The notes below the pieces were generated by a model. It made no database searches, had not been told where the DNA came from, and worked only from the letters and a program-made list of their open reading frames with translations. The position numbers and the translations under genes were made by a program. 57,843 nt of DNA from a bacterium (GTDB taxonomy: Bacteria > CAYTYR01 > UBA6262), in NCBI GenBank assembly GCA_028712895.1, contig JAQTPL010000009.1, positions 1 to 57,843 on the forward strand, in the 5' to 3' direction. Of this stretch, positions 1-9,109 are shown piece after piece; the stretch's first letter is position 1; each line of letters begins with the position of its first letter.

Positions 1-2085
1 TATGCCGACATTAGCCTGTTTTAAGGCCGGGGCATCGTTGATGCCATCGCCAACCATAGCTACCAGCTTGTTCCCTTCTTGCAGTTCCCTTATTTTTTGC
101 ACTTTCTGGTCAGGGAATACGTCAGCCACTACTTCATCAATACCAACTTGGTTAGCAATAGATTGGGCGGTTTGTAAATTGTCTCCTGTCAACATCACGG
201 TCTTAATACCCCAGGATTTCAGTTTTTTTATACTGGCAGTGGAATTTTCTTTCAGGGGATCGCTGATCCCAAACCCGCCGAGAACTTTATCCTCAAAAGC
301 TGCCAGCACAATAGTCCGGGACTGTTGCTCCAAACGATTAATATCATTACGTAATACTATAGCGTCAAAATTATTCTCCCGTAAAAATCTTTGGCTGCCA
401 ACTAATACTTTTTTACCTTCGATTTCTCCTTTGACCCCTTGGCCAATAACCGTGCTAAACTTGCCTACCGCCAGTAGATTAATGTTCTTTTCCTGGGATT
501 TGGCCACTATTGCCCAGCCCAAAGGATGTTCAGAATTATTTTCTACGCTCGCTGCTATACCTAACAGGAAATTTGGCAGGACCCCTTCTGCTGTGAATAT
601 ATCTGTGACTTCAGGCCGGCCTTTTGTAATAGTGCCTGTTTTATCAAAAACTATAGCCTGGATCTTGCCCATGGTCTGGATGGCTTCGCCATTCCTGATC
701 AGGATGCCATGCTGGGCACCTAAGCCGCTGGCCATCATTAAAGCGGTTGGCGTCGCCAATCCTAAGGCGCACGGGCAAGCAATTACCAGTACCGCCACTG
801 TACTGTATACTGCTGCTGATACATTAGCGTTGATCAGCCAGATAATAAAGGTTACCAAGGCAATGCTAAAAATCACCGGGACAAAATACCCGGTTATTTT
901 ATCAGCCAATTCCTGGATAGGTATTTTTGATCCCTGACACTCTTCCACTAGTTTAATGACCTGGGCCAGGAAGGTATCCTGCCCGATCTTGGTAGCCCTG
1001 ATCTGTAATGCTCCTTCCTGGTTGAGGGTAGCGCCGATAACTTTATCCCCAGCCTGGCAGGTCACTGGCATAGATTCACCAGTAGCCATGGACTCATCCA
1101 CACTGGAAATGCCTGATATAACTTCGCCATCTGTGGGAATTTTCTCGCCGGGTTTTACCAGCATAACGTCCCCCACTTTCACATCGCTTAAAGGAACTTC
1201 CTGCTCCTGGCCATGGACCAGTAAACGCGCGGTTTTGGCTTCCAGCTTCAATAGTTTCTTGATCGCTTGTGAAGCCCTGCCTTTAGTCAGGGTTTCCAGA
1301 TATTTCCCTACCAGATGAAAAGACATGATCATAGCGGCAACCGGAGCATAAGAATGCATCGGGAAGGCTAAGCTGGCCAGACCAGTCCCATATGATACGA
1401 GAGTCCCCATGGAGATCAGGCTGTCCATACCCAGGTTTAAGAATTTTACCGAGTTATACGCACCGCGATGAGTACGCCAGCCAGCAATAAACACCGGTGG
1501 AAAGGCCAGGGCCAGATACCACCAATTCACTTCGGGGATATTAACTTTAAAAACCATTTCAACGGTCATCAGCAGCATAACCGGGATGGTGAATCCCCAA
1601 GCCAGGGCCAGGCGACGCCTGGCCTGCCTGAAATATATTTCTTCTATATCGGCAATTTGTTCTTCTTTGACTGCCCCATAACCAGAATCTTCGATCGCCC
1701 GGTATAATATTTCTTTATCAAGCCGGGTAGGATCATATTCGATTAAGGCTTTTTCACTGGCAAAATTTACATTAGCCTGGGCGACTCCTGGCACAGCTGA
1801 TAAAGCCTTAGTGATCGTGCGCGCGCAGGATGTACAGGTCATCCCGGTAATACCAATATTGATCTTATTCAAGGAAGCAGCTTGAGCGGAAAAAGATGGG
1901 GCCGCCACCTTGGCTTCAGCATCCATTGACCCAACCGGAGGAGCAGATAGATAATGTTCCGGAGCCTGCTCAAAATTCTTCTTGCAGCCGGGGGAACAAA
2001 AATAATATTTCCGGCCTTTATATTCTGTTTGTAGAGAAGACGGCTTCTCCTCTACCTCCATCCCACATACTGGATCTTTAGCCAT
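1..2085 (-). CDS. copA: Copper-translocating P1B-type ATPase, cut at window edge
   Basis: Membrane ATPase exporting copper (or silver) from the cytoplasm. The start is the ATG at 2083-2085; 695 codons are present and the frame is still open at base 1, so the final transmembrane part lies outside. Visible in order: an N-terminal YHS-type metal domain (CGM at 7-9, Cys30, Cys34), a heavy-metal-associated domain with CTSC at 84-87, transmembrane helices, the CPC ion-binding motif at 437-439, the phosphorylation motif DKTGT from Asp481, a TGDN motif and the hinge GDGINDAP at 679-686. The YHS-HMA order in front of a CopA core occurs in other bacteria. It lies downstream of a flavoprotein and a ferritin-like gene, which fits metal/redox stress. 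Family assignment is firm; the metal is inferred from CPC. Confidence 0.95.
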   Translation of the reverse strand, partial: MAKDPVCGMEVEEKPSSLQTEYKGRKYYFCSPGCKKNFEQAPEHYLSAPPVGSMDAEAKVAAPSFSAQAASLNKINIGITGMTCTSCARTITKALSAVPGVAQANVNFASEKALIEYDPTRLDKEILYRAIEDSGYGAVKEEQIADIEEIYFRQARRRLALAWGFTIPVMLLMTVEMVFKVNIPEVNWWYLALAFPPVFIAGWRTHRGAYNSVKFLNLGMDSLISMGTLVSYGTGLASLAFPMHSYAPVAAMIMSFHLVGKYLETLTKGRASQAIKKLLKLEAKTARLLVHGQEQEVPLSDVKVGDVMLVKPGEKIPTDGEVISGISSVDESMATGESMPVTCQAGDKVIGATLNQEGALQIRATKIGQDTFLAQVIKLVEECQGSKIPIQELADKITGYFVPVIFSIALVTFIIWLINANVSAAVYSTVAVLVIACPCALGLATPTALMMASGLGAQHGILIRNGEAIQTMGKIQAIVFDKTGTITKGRPEVTDIFTAEGVLPNFLLGIAASVENNSEHPLGWAIVAKSQEKNINLLAVGKFSTVIGQGVKGEIEGKKVLVGSQRFLRENNFDAIVLRNDINRLEQQSRTIVLAAFEDKVLGGFGISDPLKENSTASIKKLKSWGIKTVMLTGDNLQTAQSIANQVGIDEVVADVFPDQKVQKIRELQEGNKLVAMVGDGINDAPALKQANVGI

Positions 2086-2097
2086 AACACCACCTAC

Positions 2098-2228
2098 AAT
2101 ATCTAAATTCTAATATCTAATTTCTAAACAAATTCTAAACACGAAATTCTAAATTCTAAGCTTTTTGATATTCAAATTTTGAGCATTTAATATTGTTTAG
2201 AGTTTAGATATTAGGATTTAGTGTTTAA
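2098..2228. repeat. Heptad word array, inverted pair (word xxxCTAA)
   Basis: The left arm (2098-2159) repeats words of the form ATTCTAA/TATCTAA/TTTCTAA with mostly 7-base period; the right arm (about 2191-2228) carries the same word on the other strand (TTTAGAG, TTTAGAT). The arms can pair into a long imperfect hairpin. The right arm runs into the stop codon of the flavoprotein gene (2225-2227). The array fills the whole gap between that gene and copA. Confidence 0.75.
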
Positions 2229-3469
2229 GTTTTGCTTTGAAAAACTTGAGCCATATCAAAATTCTCGCTTAAAATAGTTTCTTTGACCTTACCAACATCA
2301 ATTTGCTGATTGATGATCTTGGTCCAAGAGAGGATATCTTTCCGGTTATTAATCAAAATGACTCCTCCGACTTTATTAGCCTTCACTAAAAGCTTGATAT
2401 ACGTACCTTTCTCCGGGTCAGACCGGCGCATCACATCATAAGCATTTTCTTGTGGATTGGAATCACCCAAACAGGTGAGATCGACCCCGGCTATCTTTAG
2501 GGTGTTGCTGGGCAGTACTCCCTTATATACCAACTTAGGCCCGTTAAGCGCATTAAAGGCGACTGTCTGAGCCTGGGCCATGGCTACCGGAATAATTCCA
2601 TACACCTGGTTATCGAATTCAGCCACATCACCACAAGCATAAATATGCTCATCATCAGTTTGCAAAAATTTATTTACCACAACTCCCTTACTCACTTTTA
2701 AGCTTGCTGTCTTGGCTAATTCAATATTAGGGCAGATACCTACGGCGATGATGACAATATGCGCCGGAATCACTTCCCCGCCTTTTAGAGTCACACTTTC
2801 TACCTGGTCGTTCCCATTGATAGAAATACATTCAGACTCTAATTTAAATTTAATACCCATGCTTTCCAGTTTAATTTTTAAAATATCCGAACCTTGCTCA
2901 TCGATCTGCCGTGATAGCAGGCTGGCATGGTGTTCTATAATTATCGGTTCCAGGCCTGCCCCCAACATGGCATACGCTATCTCCAAGCCTAAAAACCCGC
3001 CACCAAGAATAATCGCTTTTCTTTTATCGGTATCACTGGCTGGTTTCAGAGGACTGAGATATTCCAGTATATTTTGGGCATCATCAATGGTGCGCAGGGT
3101 AAAAGAACCCTTTTTCTTAACCCCTTCTATTGCCGGTACAGTGCTTGTAGCTCCATTAGCCAGGACCAGGCAATCATAAGGGTATTGTTCTCCATTCTCT
3201 AATTCTATGTTTTTTAATTTTTCATTTATTTTTACTACTTTTTTCCCAAACTTCACTTTAATTTTCTTTTCCGTATACCAGGCCCAGTTATAAAAATATA
3301 CTTCTTCGTGTTTGACGCGGCCAGCTAAAAACTCAATCAATATCGGTTTGGGATAATAATGCTCGTTTTCTTCGGTAAAAATAGTTATCTCCGCATCCTC
3401 ACTCTGGGTCCGGAAGAACTTGGCCACAGTTATCCCGCATACTCCATTACCTATAATTATTAATTTCAT
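2225..3469 (-). CDS. FAD/NAD(P)-dependent pyridine nucleotide-disulphide family oxidoreductase
   Basis: Soluble flavoprotein of the NADH:rubredoxin reductase / NirB N-terminal type. Visible: N-terminal FAD-binding GNGVCG at 7-12, second Rossmann motif GGGFLGLE at 156-163 for NAD(P)H, and the ACGDVAEF FAD motif near residue 274. No redox CxxC is seen at the re-face, so it is not a thioredoxin reductase or lipoamide dehydrogenase. A good Shine-Dalgarno (GGAGG) precedes ATG 3469. It follows a ferritin-like protein by 30 bases and a membrane thioredoxin further upstream, so it could feed electrons to a peroxide- or oxygen-reducing diiron protein. The electron acceptor is inference. Confidence 0.88.
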   Translation of the reverse strand: MKLIIIGNGVCGITVAKFFRTQSEDAEITIFTEENEHYYPKPILIEFLAGRVKHEEVYFYNWAWYTEKKIKVKFGKKVVKINEKLKNIELENGEQYPYDCLVLANGATSTVPAIEGVKKKGSFTLRTIDDAQNILEYLSPLKPASDTDKRKAIILGGGFLGLEIAYAMLGAGLEPIIIEHHASLLSRQIDEQGSDILKIKLESMGIKFKLESECISINGNDQVESVTLKGGEVIPAHIVIIAVGICPNIELAKTASLKVSKGVVVNKFLQTDDEHIYACGDVAEFDNQVYGIIPVAMAQAQTVAFNALNGPKLVYKGVLPSNTLKIAGVDLTCLGDSNPQENAYDVMRRSDPEKGTYIKLLVKANKVGGVILINNRKDILSWTKIINQQIDVGKVKETILSENFDMAQVFQSKT

Positions 3470-3499
3470 AGACCCTCCATCACCAACCGAATTAATTGT

Positions 3500-3994
3500 T
3501 TATTTTTTTAATTTTTCAAGGTTCATCAGCCGTTCGATCAGGATATTCAAATGACGGCGTTCTTCCAGTATTATTTTCTTAAATGCTTTTTTGCCTTTGC
3601 TGTTAACACTATTCTGCCAGGTTTCAGTATAGAACAGGATAGAATCCTTCTCTGTCTGTATACCAATATGGATAGCTTCATATTCGGTTAAGGCAGCCAG
3701 GCTTTCACTGGGGATACTCTTAAGATCGTAAAAAATACCCGGCCGCACCAGGTTGGCCAGATATTGACGTACTTCTTCATTCTGTCCCAGCGGCTTGTTC
3801 AACGTTACTCCTAAGGCGTTTTGCAGTTTTTTAAAGGTGTCGAAATGTTCCCGTTCTTCACTGGCTAGTTGCCGGAAGATATGCCGCGACTCGGCATTTT
3901 TTGATTTATCGGCGCAACTTTCGTAAAAATTGATGCCCTCTTCTTCCAGGTTCAGGGCCACGTCATAAGCTTCTTTTTCACTTAAATATTTCAT
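3500..3994 (-). CDS. Ferritin-like / rubrerythrin-domain diiron protein
   Basis: A 164-residue four-helix protein without a rubredoxin tail. Diiron ligand motifs are visible as two halves: EEEG (about 17-20) with EEREH, then EYEAIH with EERRH near 146-150. This is the rubrerythrin/ferritin-like (COG1633-type) pattern. Such proteins reduce peroxide or store iron in anaerobes. The start ATG has AAAGGAG upstream. It sits between a membrane-anchored thioredoxin (15-base gap) and the NAD(P)H flavoprotein (30-base gap), a likely shared transcript. The lack of the FeCys4 domain means an external electron donor is needed. Confidence 0.85.
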   Translation of the reverse strand: MKYLSEKEAYDVALNLEEEGINFYESCADKSKNAESRHIFRQLASEEREHFDTFKKLQNALGVTLNKPLGQNEEVRQYLANLVRPGIFYDLKSIPSESLAALTEYEAIHIGIQTEKDSILFYTETWQNSVNSKGKKAFKKIILEERRHLNILIERLMNLEKLKK

Positions 3995-4009
3995 CGTCTG
4001 CTCCTTTAA

Positions 4010-4480
4010 TTATTGGCTTTTTCTGGCTTGGCTTAGATAATTTGCTATTTTACCATACTCAGGCGTCGGTTCACCGACCATCTGTCCTTTCCGGTCGTAC
4101 ACTCTTACATTGGGGACAAACTGTATGGCATATTGCCTGGTCACGTTACTGTTCCAATTAACAATATTGATCTTACGCAATAATACATTATCGTATTGAT
4201 TTACCAATTCTTCGATCTTTGGCCCTAAAACCTTGCACGGGCCACACCAATCAGCATAGAAATCAAAAACTATGACATAATCTTTAACCAGGTGCTTTTG
4301 CAGGTCTACGCTTTCCCCGTTAGAGATCAGTTTTATCTTTTCAATGTTTCCATTTAGGCTACGGCTGCCTAATGCCGTCGGACTCGACACTATGGGTTGG
4401 GGAGATTGGTAGTTAAGATAAATCACGACCATAATTAATCCGATCATAGTCAATATTCCAGCAATGATAAGTTTTTTCAT
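4010..4480 (-). CDS. Membrane-anchored thioredoxin-like protein
   Basis: A 156-residue protein with one N-terminal membrane helix (about 5-23) and a thioredoxin fold facing outside. The active site WCGPC is at 78-82 within an FYADWCGPCK context, and the cis-proline region (FVPNVRVY) follows. It probably acts as an envelope disulphide reductase/oxidase or as electron donor to a partner. Start ATG has AAGGGA 7 bases upstream. It lies 10 bases after a two-helix membrane protein and 15 bases before the ferritin-like gene. Confidence 0.88.
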   Translation of the reverse strand: MKKLIIAGILTMIGLIMVVIYLNYQSPQPIVSSPTALGSRSLNGNIEKIKLISNGESVDLQKHLVKDYVIVFDFYADWCGPCKVLGPKIEELVNQYDNVLLRKINIVNWNSNVTRQYAIQFVPNVRVYDRKGQMVGEPTPEYGKIANYLSQARKSQ

Positions 4481-4490
4481 TATTTTCCCT

Positions 4491-5054
4491 TTATTTTACC
4501 TGACCGGCATATTTAAATTTTATCGTAACTTTGGCCAGCTTACTGTATAATTCAAGGTCCTGCGTCAGTTTCGGCGCCGGCTCGATGATCCTGGAAAAGC
4601 CTTCCCAGATACCAAACCAGCCTAAAGGGATCAAGACAATGCCTAACAATTCTATCTGCAGCTGACCCAAGAGTTTAAAAAAAGTAACCATAGACATAGC
4701 TCCGAGGGCTCCTATACCCAGGACAATAAACAACCCTCCTTTAGCGCGATGATGATTCAATTCCCTGGTTAATGATAAAAACCTGAATTTAAAATATTGC
4801 TTCAACCGTTTAATGACAATGCGTTCCGTATTGTCATCTTTTAATAATAATGGGGCATAGATGGTAATGACATAATTACCCCGTTGGGTTTCACGATATC
4901 TCTTCCGCAATTCCGAAAGGAAATCTTCTGATAACACCCGTTGTTCCAACGGACTGGGATCAAAATCAGAAAATATATCATCCCAGGAATCAATGGCAAT
5001 TGAGATTTCCTGTATATCCCTGATGTGTTCATTGGGGCTAAGACCTTCATCCAT
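4491..5054 (-). CDS. Hypothetical protein with two adjacent membrane helices
   Basis: I do not recognise a family. The 187-residue product has an acidic N-terminal half (about 1-100), then two hydrophobic segments near 106-126 and 130-150 separated by a very short turn, then a charged tail. This resembles a cytoplasmic domain hung on a helical hairpin. The start ATG at 5054 has AGGTGG upstream. It lies 18 bases after the NlpC/P60 gene and 10 bases before the thioredoxin gene, so it is part of the same operon. Confidence 0.7.
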   Translation of the reverse strand: MDEGLSPNEHIRDIQEISIAIDSWDDIFSDFDPSPLEQRVLSEDFLSELRKRYRETQRGNYVITIYAPLLLKDDNTERIVIKRLKQYFKFRFLSLTRELNHHRAKGGLFIVLGIGALGAMSMVTFFKLLGQLQIELLGIVLIPLGWFGIWEGFSRIIEPAPKLTQDLELYSKLAKVTIKFKYAGQVK

Positions 5055-5072
5055 ATTCCAACCACCTGTTTA

Positions 5073-5891
5073 TTAATTGCTCTTTTTCCCGAAAAATGTC
5101 CCAAAGTATACGTACTTGTTTTTGACGCGCATACCGTTCTTTAATTTAGCCAGTGGGACCCCGATCTTCTCCTTAAAAGTAATTCTCCTGACCCGTTCAC
5201 CGGTTTTAGGCGCTTCGATTACCTCTTCACCGCCGGCATAGATCAAGACGTGCTTAATTTCATTCCTGGCACTGGCATTAGCCAGGAAAATAAGATCCCC
5301 CGGCAATAATTGTTGCCGGCCGATAGCGTGCGCCTTGCGAAACTGATCATTAGCATTACGCGGCGTAATAATGCCGATCCGGCGATAAGTCCAATTAACC
5401 AATCCCGAACAGTCAACCCCGGTCAGAGTATTTTTAAAATCAGGATCATACAATGAGCAGCCACCCCATAAATACATGGAATCCAGGTGCTGGGCGGCTT
5501 TAACCAACACGATTTTGCGCAGTTGATTTTCCGGCAGGTTATATTTGACTATTTTTTGCATTTTACTGAGATCCTCAGTCAGCTGGTCAGCCCTAACCCA
5601 CCCTGAGCAGCCTTCCCAGCGCTTGGTACGGTAATTATAGACTAACTGGTCCGGACACTGCACTTTGGCCCATTCCCCATCCACATCCCAGACTAATACA
5701 ACTTCCCCTTTTTCCACTTGGGTGTTTTGCCAGGGATCTTGTTCATATTTACCGCTATGCTCGATCGGCCACACCCGCACATCTGCGGCATTAACTTTTA
5801 CGATCATAGGTTTTGGATCTTTATAACTGGCCCCAAAAAATATGAAACCTGACAAAAGTATCAATATAATATGAGCTTTATGGATCTTCAA
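5073..5891 (-). CDS. Exported NlpC/P60 cysteine peptidase with SH3-like domain
   Basis: Cell-wall peptidase cutting gamma-D-Glu-diamino-acid bonds. An N-terminal signal anchor (about 6-21) is followed by an SH3b-like region (about 30-105) and the NlpC/P60 domain. The catalytic pair is Cys161 in VDCSGL and His214 in EIKHVLIY. The start is a TTG with GGGGAAA upstream; no ATG is better placed. It is the first gene of a five-gene operon and has a near-consensus promoter 30-58 bases upstream. Confidence 0.88.
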   Translation of the reverse strand: MKIHKAHIILILLSGFIFFGASYKDPKPMIVKVNAADVRVWPIEHSGKYEQDPWQNTQVEKGEVVLVWDVDGEWAKVQCPDQLVYNYRTKRWEGCSGWVRADQLTEDLSKMQKIVKYNLPENQLRKIVLVKAAQHLDSMYLWGGCSLYDPDFKNTLTGVDCSGLVNWTYRRIGIITPRNANDQFRKAHAIGRQQLLPGDLIFLANASARNEIKHVLIYAGGEEVIEAPKTGERVRRITFKEKIGVPLAKLKNGMRVKNKYVYFGTFFGKKSN

Positions 5892-5920
5892 AATAATTTC
5901 CCCATGGTTTTTATCAATCT

Positions 5921-5949
5921 ATTATACCGCTTTTAGGGTTTACTGGCAA
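5921..5949 (-). promoter_or_regulatory. Sigma-70-type promoter for the NlpC/P60 operon
   Basis: On the minus strand TTGCCA (5949-5944) and TATAAT (5926-5921) are separated by exactly 17 bases and lie just upstream of the TTG start at 5891. Confidence 0.75.
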
Positions 5950-5984
5950 TTGTATTTAAGCTCAAATACTTCTTTAAATAAAAG

Positions 5985-6007
5985 AGGGGCTGCCTTGGGC
6001 AGCCCCT
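5985..6007 (-). terminator. Rho-independent terminator of the DUF3332 gene
   Basis: A 10-bp GC-rich stem (AGGGGCTGCC with its complement) around a 3-base loop is followed on the minus strand by TCTTTTATTT. It sits 23 bases past the stop codon of the lipoprotein gene. Confidence 0.9.
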
Positions 6008-6029
6008 GCTTGCTTTGCCGGATAACCAA

Positions 6030-6530
6030 TTAATATCTGGCGATTTCCTTATTACTGCTGTCCATCACGATCACCTGACCATTGGTCATAGTTTTAGCGG
6101 TCATTAATAGTTGGCCGCTACCGTCTCTGCAAATAGCACTACCATCAGCGCTTTTCTCGAAGAGCACGGTCTTTAATGGCTGGGTCTTGTCAAATAGATC
6201 CATTTTCATCCTGTTGCTGCCGTAAAAGGCCAGGACTGCCTGTTTATCTTCCACTGAGACTACTTTAATAGTCTTGCCATTGGCTGCAGTCACCGGGTTT
6301 TTCCCGGTCCAGAATTCTATGGAATTGACCACAATAGCATCAACAAAGGTGCAAACTCCATATACCGGGACAATATTCATCACCAGGAATACTACTTCAT
6401 TAACCCACTTGTCTCCTACTTCCCCGTTCCATTTCCACAGCTTTCTGGTGAGCTGGAACGAGCCATAACACCCGGACAGGACAAAAGAAAATAAGCAAAT
6501 AATCAATATTAAACTCATGAGTTTTTTCAT
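6030..6530 (-). CDS. DUF3332 family lipoprotein
   Basis: A 166-residue exported protein. The start ATG at 6528-6530 is chosen because a long purine-rich Shine-Dalgarno (GGAGGAGGGGGG) precedes it and a normal lipoprotein signal follows, with lipobox VLSGC and the lipidated Cys at residue 21. A hydrophobic segment lies near residues 48-68. The family has no known function that I can name. It is a single-gene unit, closed by its own terminator. It would be anchored in the envelope. Confidence 0.75.
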   Translation of the reverse strand: MKKLMSLILIICLFSFVLSGCYGSFQLTRKLWKWNGEVGDKWVNEVVFLVMNIVPVYGVCTFVDAIVVNSIEFWTGKNPVTAANGKTIKVVSVEDKQAVLAFYGSNRMKMDLFDKTQPLKTVLFEKSADGSAICRDGSGQLLMTAKTMTNGQVIVMDSSNKEIARY

Positions 6531-6605
6531 GATTGTCACCCCCCCTCCTCCATATTCACCATACAGCAATATTATTCTAACTCCAAAAGAGTTGAAAGTC
6601 CACTC

Positions 6606-7409
6606 TTAAATTGAATACCTGCCGTTTTTTTCCCTGACCAACCCGTCACGGCATAAAGCGTCCAAAATAACCCTGGTGGCAGCAGGCTTGTACTGCAGCA
6701 AGCCGCTAATTTTTTCCACTGCTGCCTGTTTATGTTGCAGCAGTATCTTCAGTATTTGCCCGCGCCGCTGCCGGTTTGAACCGGTAAAGCGTGTTGGTCG
6801 CTGATAATGGCGGCTTTGCTTCCCTGGATTCGGCATTCTTGCTTTTAAAAATACCCCATAATCCATTAAAGCATAGTACCATTCCCGCGGCTTATCGGCA
6901 GCCAGCGTTTTTTCAATAAAAGGAAAAAGCTGCCGGTCGCTAACACCGGTTTTGTCCCTAAAAAAATAATATAGAAACACGCTACGGATGTTTGTTTCAA
7001 TGAATACTACCGGCTGATTGTAAGCAAAAGCACATATTGACCCGGCAGTGGCGGCGCCAATGCCCGGTAATGATCTCAGCAAGTTTTGGTCAGGCGGAAT
7101 CTGGCCCCCATATTGTTTAACCACTATTTTTGCCAGCTCGTACAGAGCCAAAGCGCGGCGATTATAGCCTAACCCCTGCCACACAGCAAGAATCTCTCTT
7201 AAAGGCGCTTTAGCCAGGACTTCTATAGTCGGGAAGGCAACGGTGAATTGCTGGTATTTATCCAATACCCGATTAACCTGCGTCTGCTGCAGCATTATTT
7301 CTGAAACCAGGATTTGATAGGGATCTGTCGTTTCCCGCCACGGCATCTGACGTTTATGTTCCTGGTAATACTGGCAGATAATGTTTTGAAAGGTTTTTAT
7401 TTTAATCAT
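6606..7409 (-). CDS. MutY-like HhH-GPD DNA glycosylase lacking the FeS cluster
   Basis: Base-excision repair protein of the HhH-GPD superfamily, 267 residues from the ATG at 7407-7409. The start is preferred over an upstream TTG because it overlaps the previous stop (ATGATTAA), a normal coupling. Visible: Glu37 in EIMLQQTQV, helix-hairpin-helix LPGIGAATAG at 114-123, and FIETNIR at 136-142. In E. coli MutY the catalytic residues are Glu37 and Asp138; here residue 138 is Glu. The four FeS cysteines after the helix-hairpin-helix domain are absent, replaced by MPNPGKQSRHY. The C-terminus looks like a winged helix, not the 8-oxoG-recognition NUDIX-like domain. So adenine-glycosylase activity should not be assumed. 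Confidence 0.82.
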   Translation of the reverse strand: MIKIKTFQNIICQYYQEHKRQMPWRETTDPYQILVSEIMLQQTQVNRVLDKYQQFTVAFPTIEVLAKAPLREILAVWQGLGYNRRALALYELAKIVVKQYGGQIPPDQNLLRSLPGIGAATAGSICAFAYNQPVVFIETNIRSVFLYYFFRDKTGVSDRQLFPFIEKTLAADKPREWYYALMDYGVFLKARMPNPGKQSRHYQRPTRFTGSNRQRRGQILKILLQHKQAAVEKISGLLQYKPAATRVILDALCRDGLVREKNGRYSI

Positions 7410-8058
7410 CTGATCGGTTGGCCTTAGTAATAGCAGCAAACACTTCCCTAAAATCTTTGGTACTGCAGTTATGATCCGCTAACTCTGCCAGTTCGCTATG
7501 GGAAGCATTAAAAGCAATAGCATAGCCGGCGATCCTGGCGGCTGGCACATCGGTGGCTGAATCGCCGACAAATATGGCCTGTTCCGGTTTAAGGCCTGCT
7601 TTTTTTAATAATCTCTTGAAGGCTTTTCCTTTTTCCCCATGAGCCACGTCTATTTTGACCTGTCCGGTCAACCGTCCATGCCGCACAGACAATTTATTGC
7701 AGAGGCAATGATCGATCTGCAGGTCTTTTTTAACCTTTAAAGCCAGCAGGTCCAGCCCGGTGGAAATAATAGCCAGTTTAAAGCCGAGTGTTTTTAATTT
7801 TTTTAAAGTCTGGCGGACACTCCGGCTATAAGGTATAGCCAGTAAGTGCCTAACAACAACGGCCGCTGGAACACCTTTCCAGCGCTGGGCATCCAGCTCG
7901 CAAAACCGGCGATAGCTGATCCTGCCTTGCAAAAATTGTTCCTGATAGCGACAGGCATCTTCATCCCACATTCCCAGCTTTTCATGAATGAGCTGCCAGG
8001 AGCTTACATGCCTGGTTAACGTCCCATCCATATCAAACACCACTATTTTGTATTTCAT
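7402..8058 (-). CDS. HAD-IB family phosphatase, phosphoserine-phosphatase-like
   Basis: A 218-residue haloacid-dehalogenase hydrolase. Motif I is FDMDGTLT with Asp9 and Asp11, motif II is the STG near residue 100, and the C-terminal Asp motif is GDSATDVPAA near 165. The helical cap between motifs I and II is that of subfamily IB. A substrate such as phosphoserine or another small phosphomonoester is likely but unproven. It overlaps the start of the MutY-like gene by 8 bases, so the two are translationally coupled. Confidence 0.85.
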   Translation of the reverse strand: MKYKIVVFDMDGTLTRHVSSWQLIHEKLGMWDEDACRYQEQFLQGRISYRRFCELDAQRWKGVPAAVVVRHLLAIPYSRSVRQTLKKLKTLGFKLAIISTGLDLLALKVKKDLQIDHCLCNKLSVRHGRLTGQVKIDVAHGEKGKAFKRLLKKAGLKPEQAIFVGDSATDVPAARIAGYAIAFNASHSELAELADHNCSTKDFREVFAAITKANRSDD

Positions 8059-8064
8059 CGCTTT

Positions 8065-8098
8065 TGCTGCCCTCCGCCATCCGCTATCTGCCGTCTAT
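8065..8098. repeat. Heptad word array (CTGCCCT/CCGCCAT type)
   Basis: Four consecutive 7-base words: CTGCCCT, CCGCCAT, CCGCTAT, CTGCCGT, then CTAT. The stop codon of rlmN (8084-8086) and its last codons lie inside the array. The same words recur at 48514-48547. Confidence 0.7.
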
Positions 8099-9109
8099 AT
8101 TTGCCGCCAATTGCCCGCAAGCGGCATATATATCAGCGCCCCGTGATTCCCTGATAGTCACCGGGACCTTACTGTTTTTTAGCCAAGCTTCAAATTGTTC
8201 CATGGTTGCTTGGCTGACTGGTTTATACTTTAACGCAGGAAAAGGGTTGAACGGCAATAAGTTCACTTTACCTTTTAAGTCCCGCGCGATAGTTACCAGG
8301 CGCTGGGCATCGGCCAGGGTATCATTAAAACCCCGCAATAAAATATATTCCAAGGTTACAATCCGACTGGTTTTCTGAAAATAATCAGCACAGGCTTTAA
8401 GCACTTCTTTGAACGGGTATTTCTTATTGATCGGCATGAGTTTTGAGCGCTGTTCATCAGTTGTGGCATGCAGGGAGAGAGAGAGGTTGACCTGACAGTC
8501 AAAAGCCGAAAGTTTGGCTATTCCGGGCAGGTAACCGGCGGTGGAAATAGTGATCCGTCGCGCCGCAATCCCCGGCCCTTCCTGGCTATTGATGAGCCGG
8601 ATAGACTGGCTGACATTGGCATAATTCTCCAACGGCTCACCCATACCCATAAAGACAATATTAGTGATCTTGGATTTTGCCTGCCGCTGTACATACAGGA
8701 GTTGGTCTATGATCTCTCCTGCCGTAAGATGGCGCACAAAGCTTTTTAAACCGCTGGCGCACATACCACAGGAAAATTTACAGCCTACTTGGGTTGAGAC
8801 ACAAAGTGTATTGCGCTCGCCGGCAGGAATAAAAACCGCTTCTACCTGGTTGCTGTCCACTAATTTGAGCAGGTATTTGCGGGACCCATCCTGGGAAATA
8901 TATTCGTTAGAACCGGTAAAAGTATTAAGCTCGTAATTTTCAGCTAAAATTTGTAAGGCTTCTTTAGGCAGGTTGTTCATTTCCGCAAAATGCCGCGCTC
9001 CTTTCTTATAAAGCCAGTGAAAGACCTGGTTGGCGCGAAATCCCGGCAATCCTAACCGCTTAAAATCTTCCTTAAGTTCTGGCAAAGAATATTCTTTTAA
9101 AAATGGCAA
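8084..9109 (-). CDS. rlmN: 23S rRNA A2503 / tRNA A37 C2-methyltransferase (radical SAM)
   Basis: Dual-specificity RNA methyltransferase. A helix-hairpin-helix N-terminal part is followed by the radical-SAM cluster motif Cys110-x3-Cys114-x2-Cys117 (CKFSCGMC), the GMGEPL motif and a C-terminal region with the cysteine in AACGQL that forms the methyl-transfer intermediate. The first codon is TTG with AGGCGGG upstream; the N-terminus [12 protein letters not shown] matches the family start. It overlaps the end of msrA by 13 bases. The last residues (IDGR) are coded by a heptad array, which may have replaced the original tail. Confidence 0.95.
   Translation of the reverse strand: MPFLKEYSLPELKEDFKRLGLPGFRANQVFHWLYKKGARHFAEMNNLPKEALQILAENYELNTFTGSNEYISQDGSRKYLLKLVDSNQVEAVFIPAGERNTLCVSTQVGCKFSCGMCASGLKSFVRHLTAGEIIDQLLYVQRQAKSKITNIVFMGMGEPLENYANVSQSIRLINSQEGPGIAARRITISTAGYLPGIAKLSAFDCQVNLSLSLHATTDEQRSKLMPINKKYPFKEVLKACADYFQKTSRIVTLEYILLRGFNDTLADAQRLVTIARDLKGKVNLLPFNPFPALKYKPVSQATMEQFEAWLKNSKVPVTIRESRGADIYAACGQLAANIDGR

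Noticed and set aside
2-1707. Several plus-strand open frames opposite the copper ATPase
   Set aside because: They are shadows of the minus-strand frame, which carries all P-type ATPase motifs without interruption.
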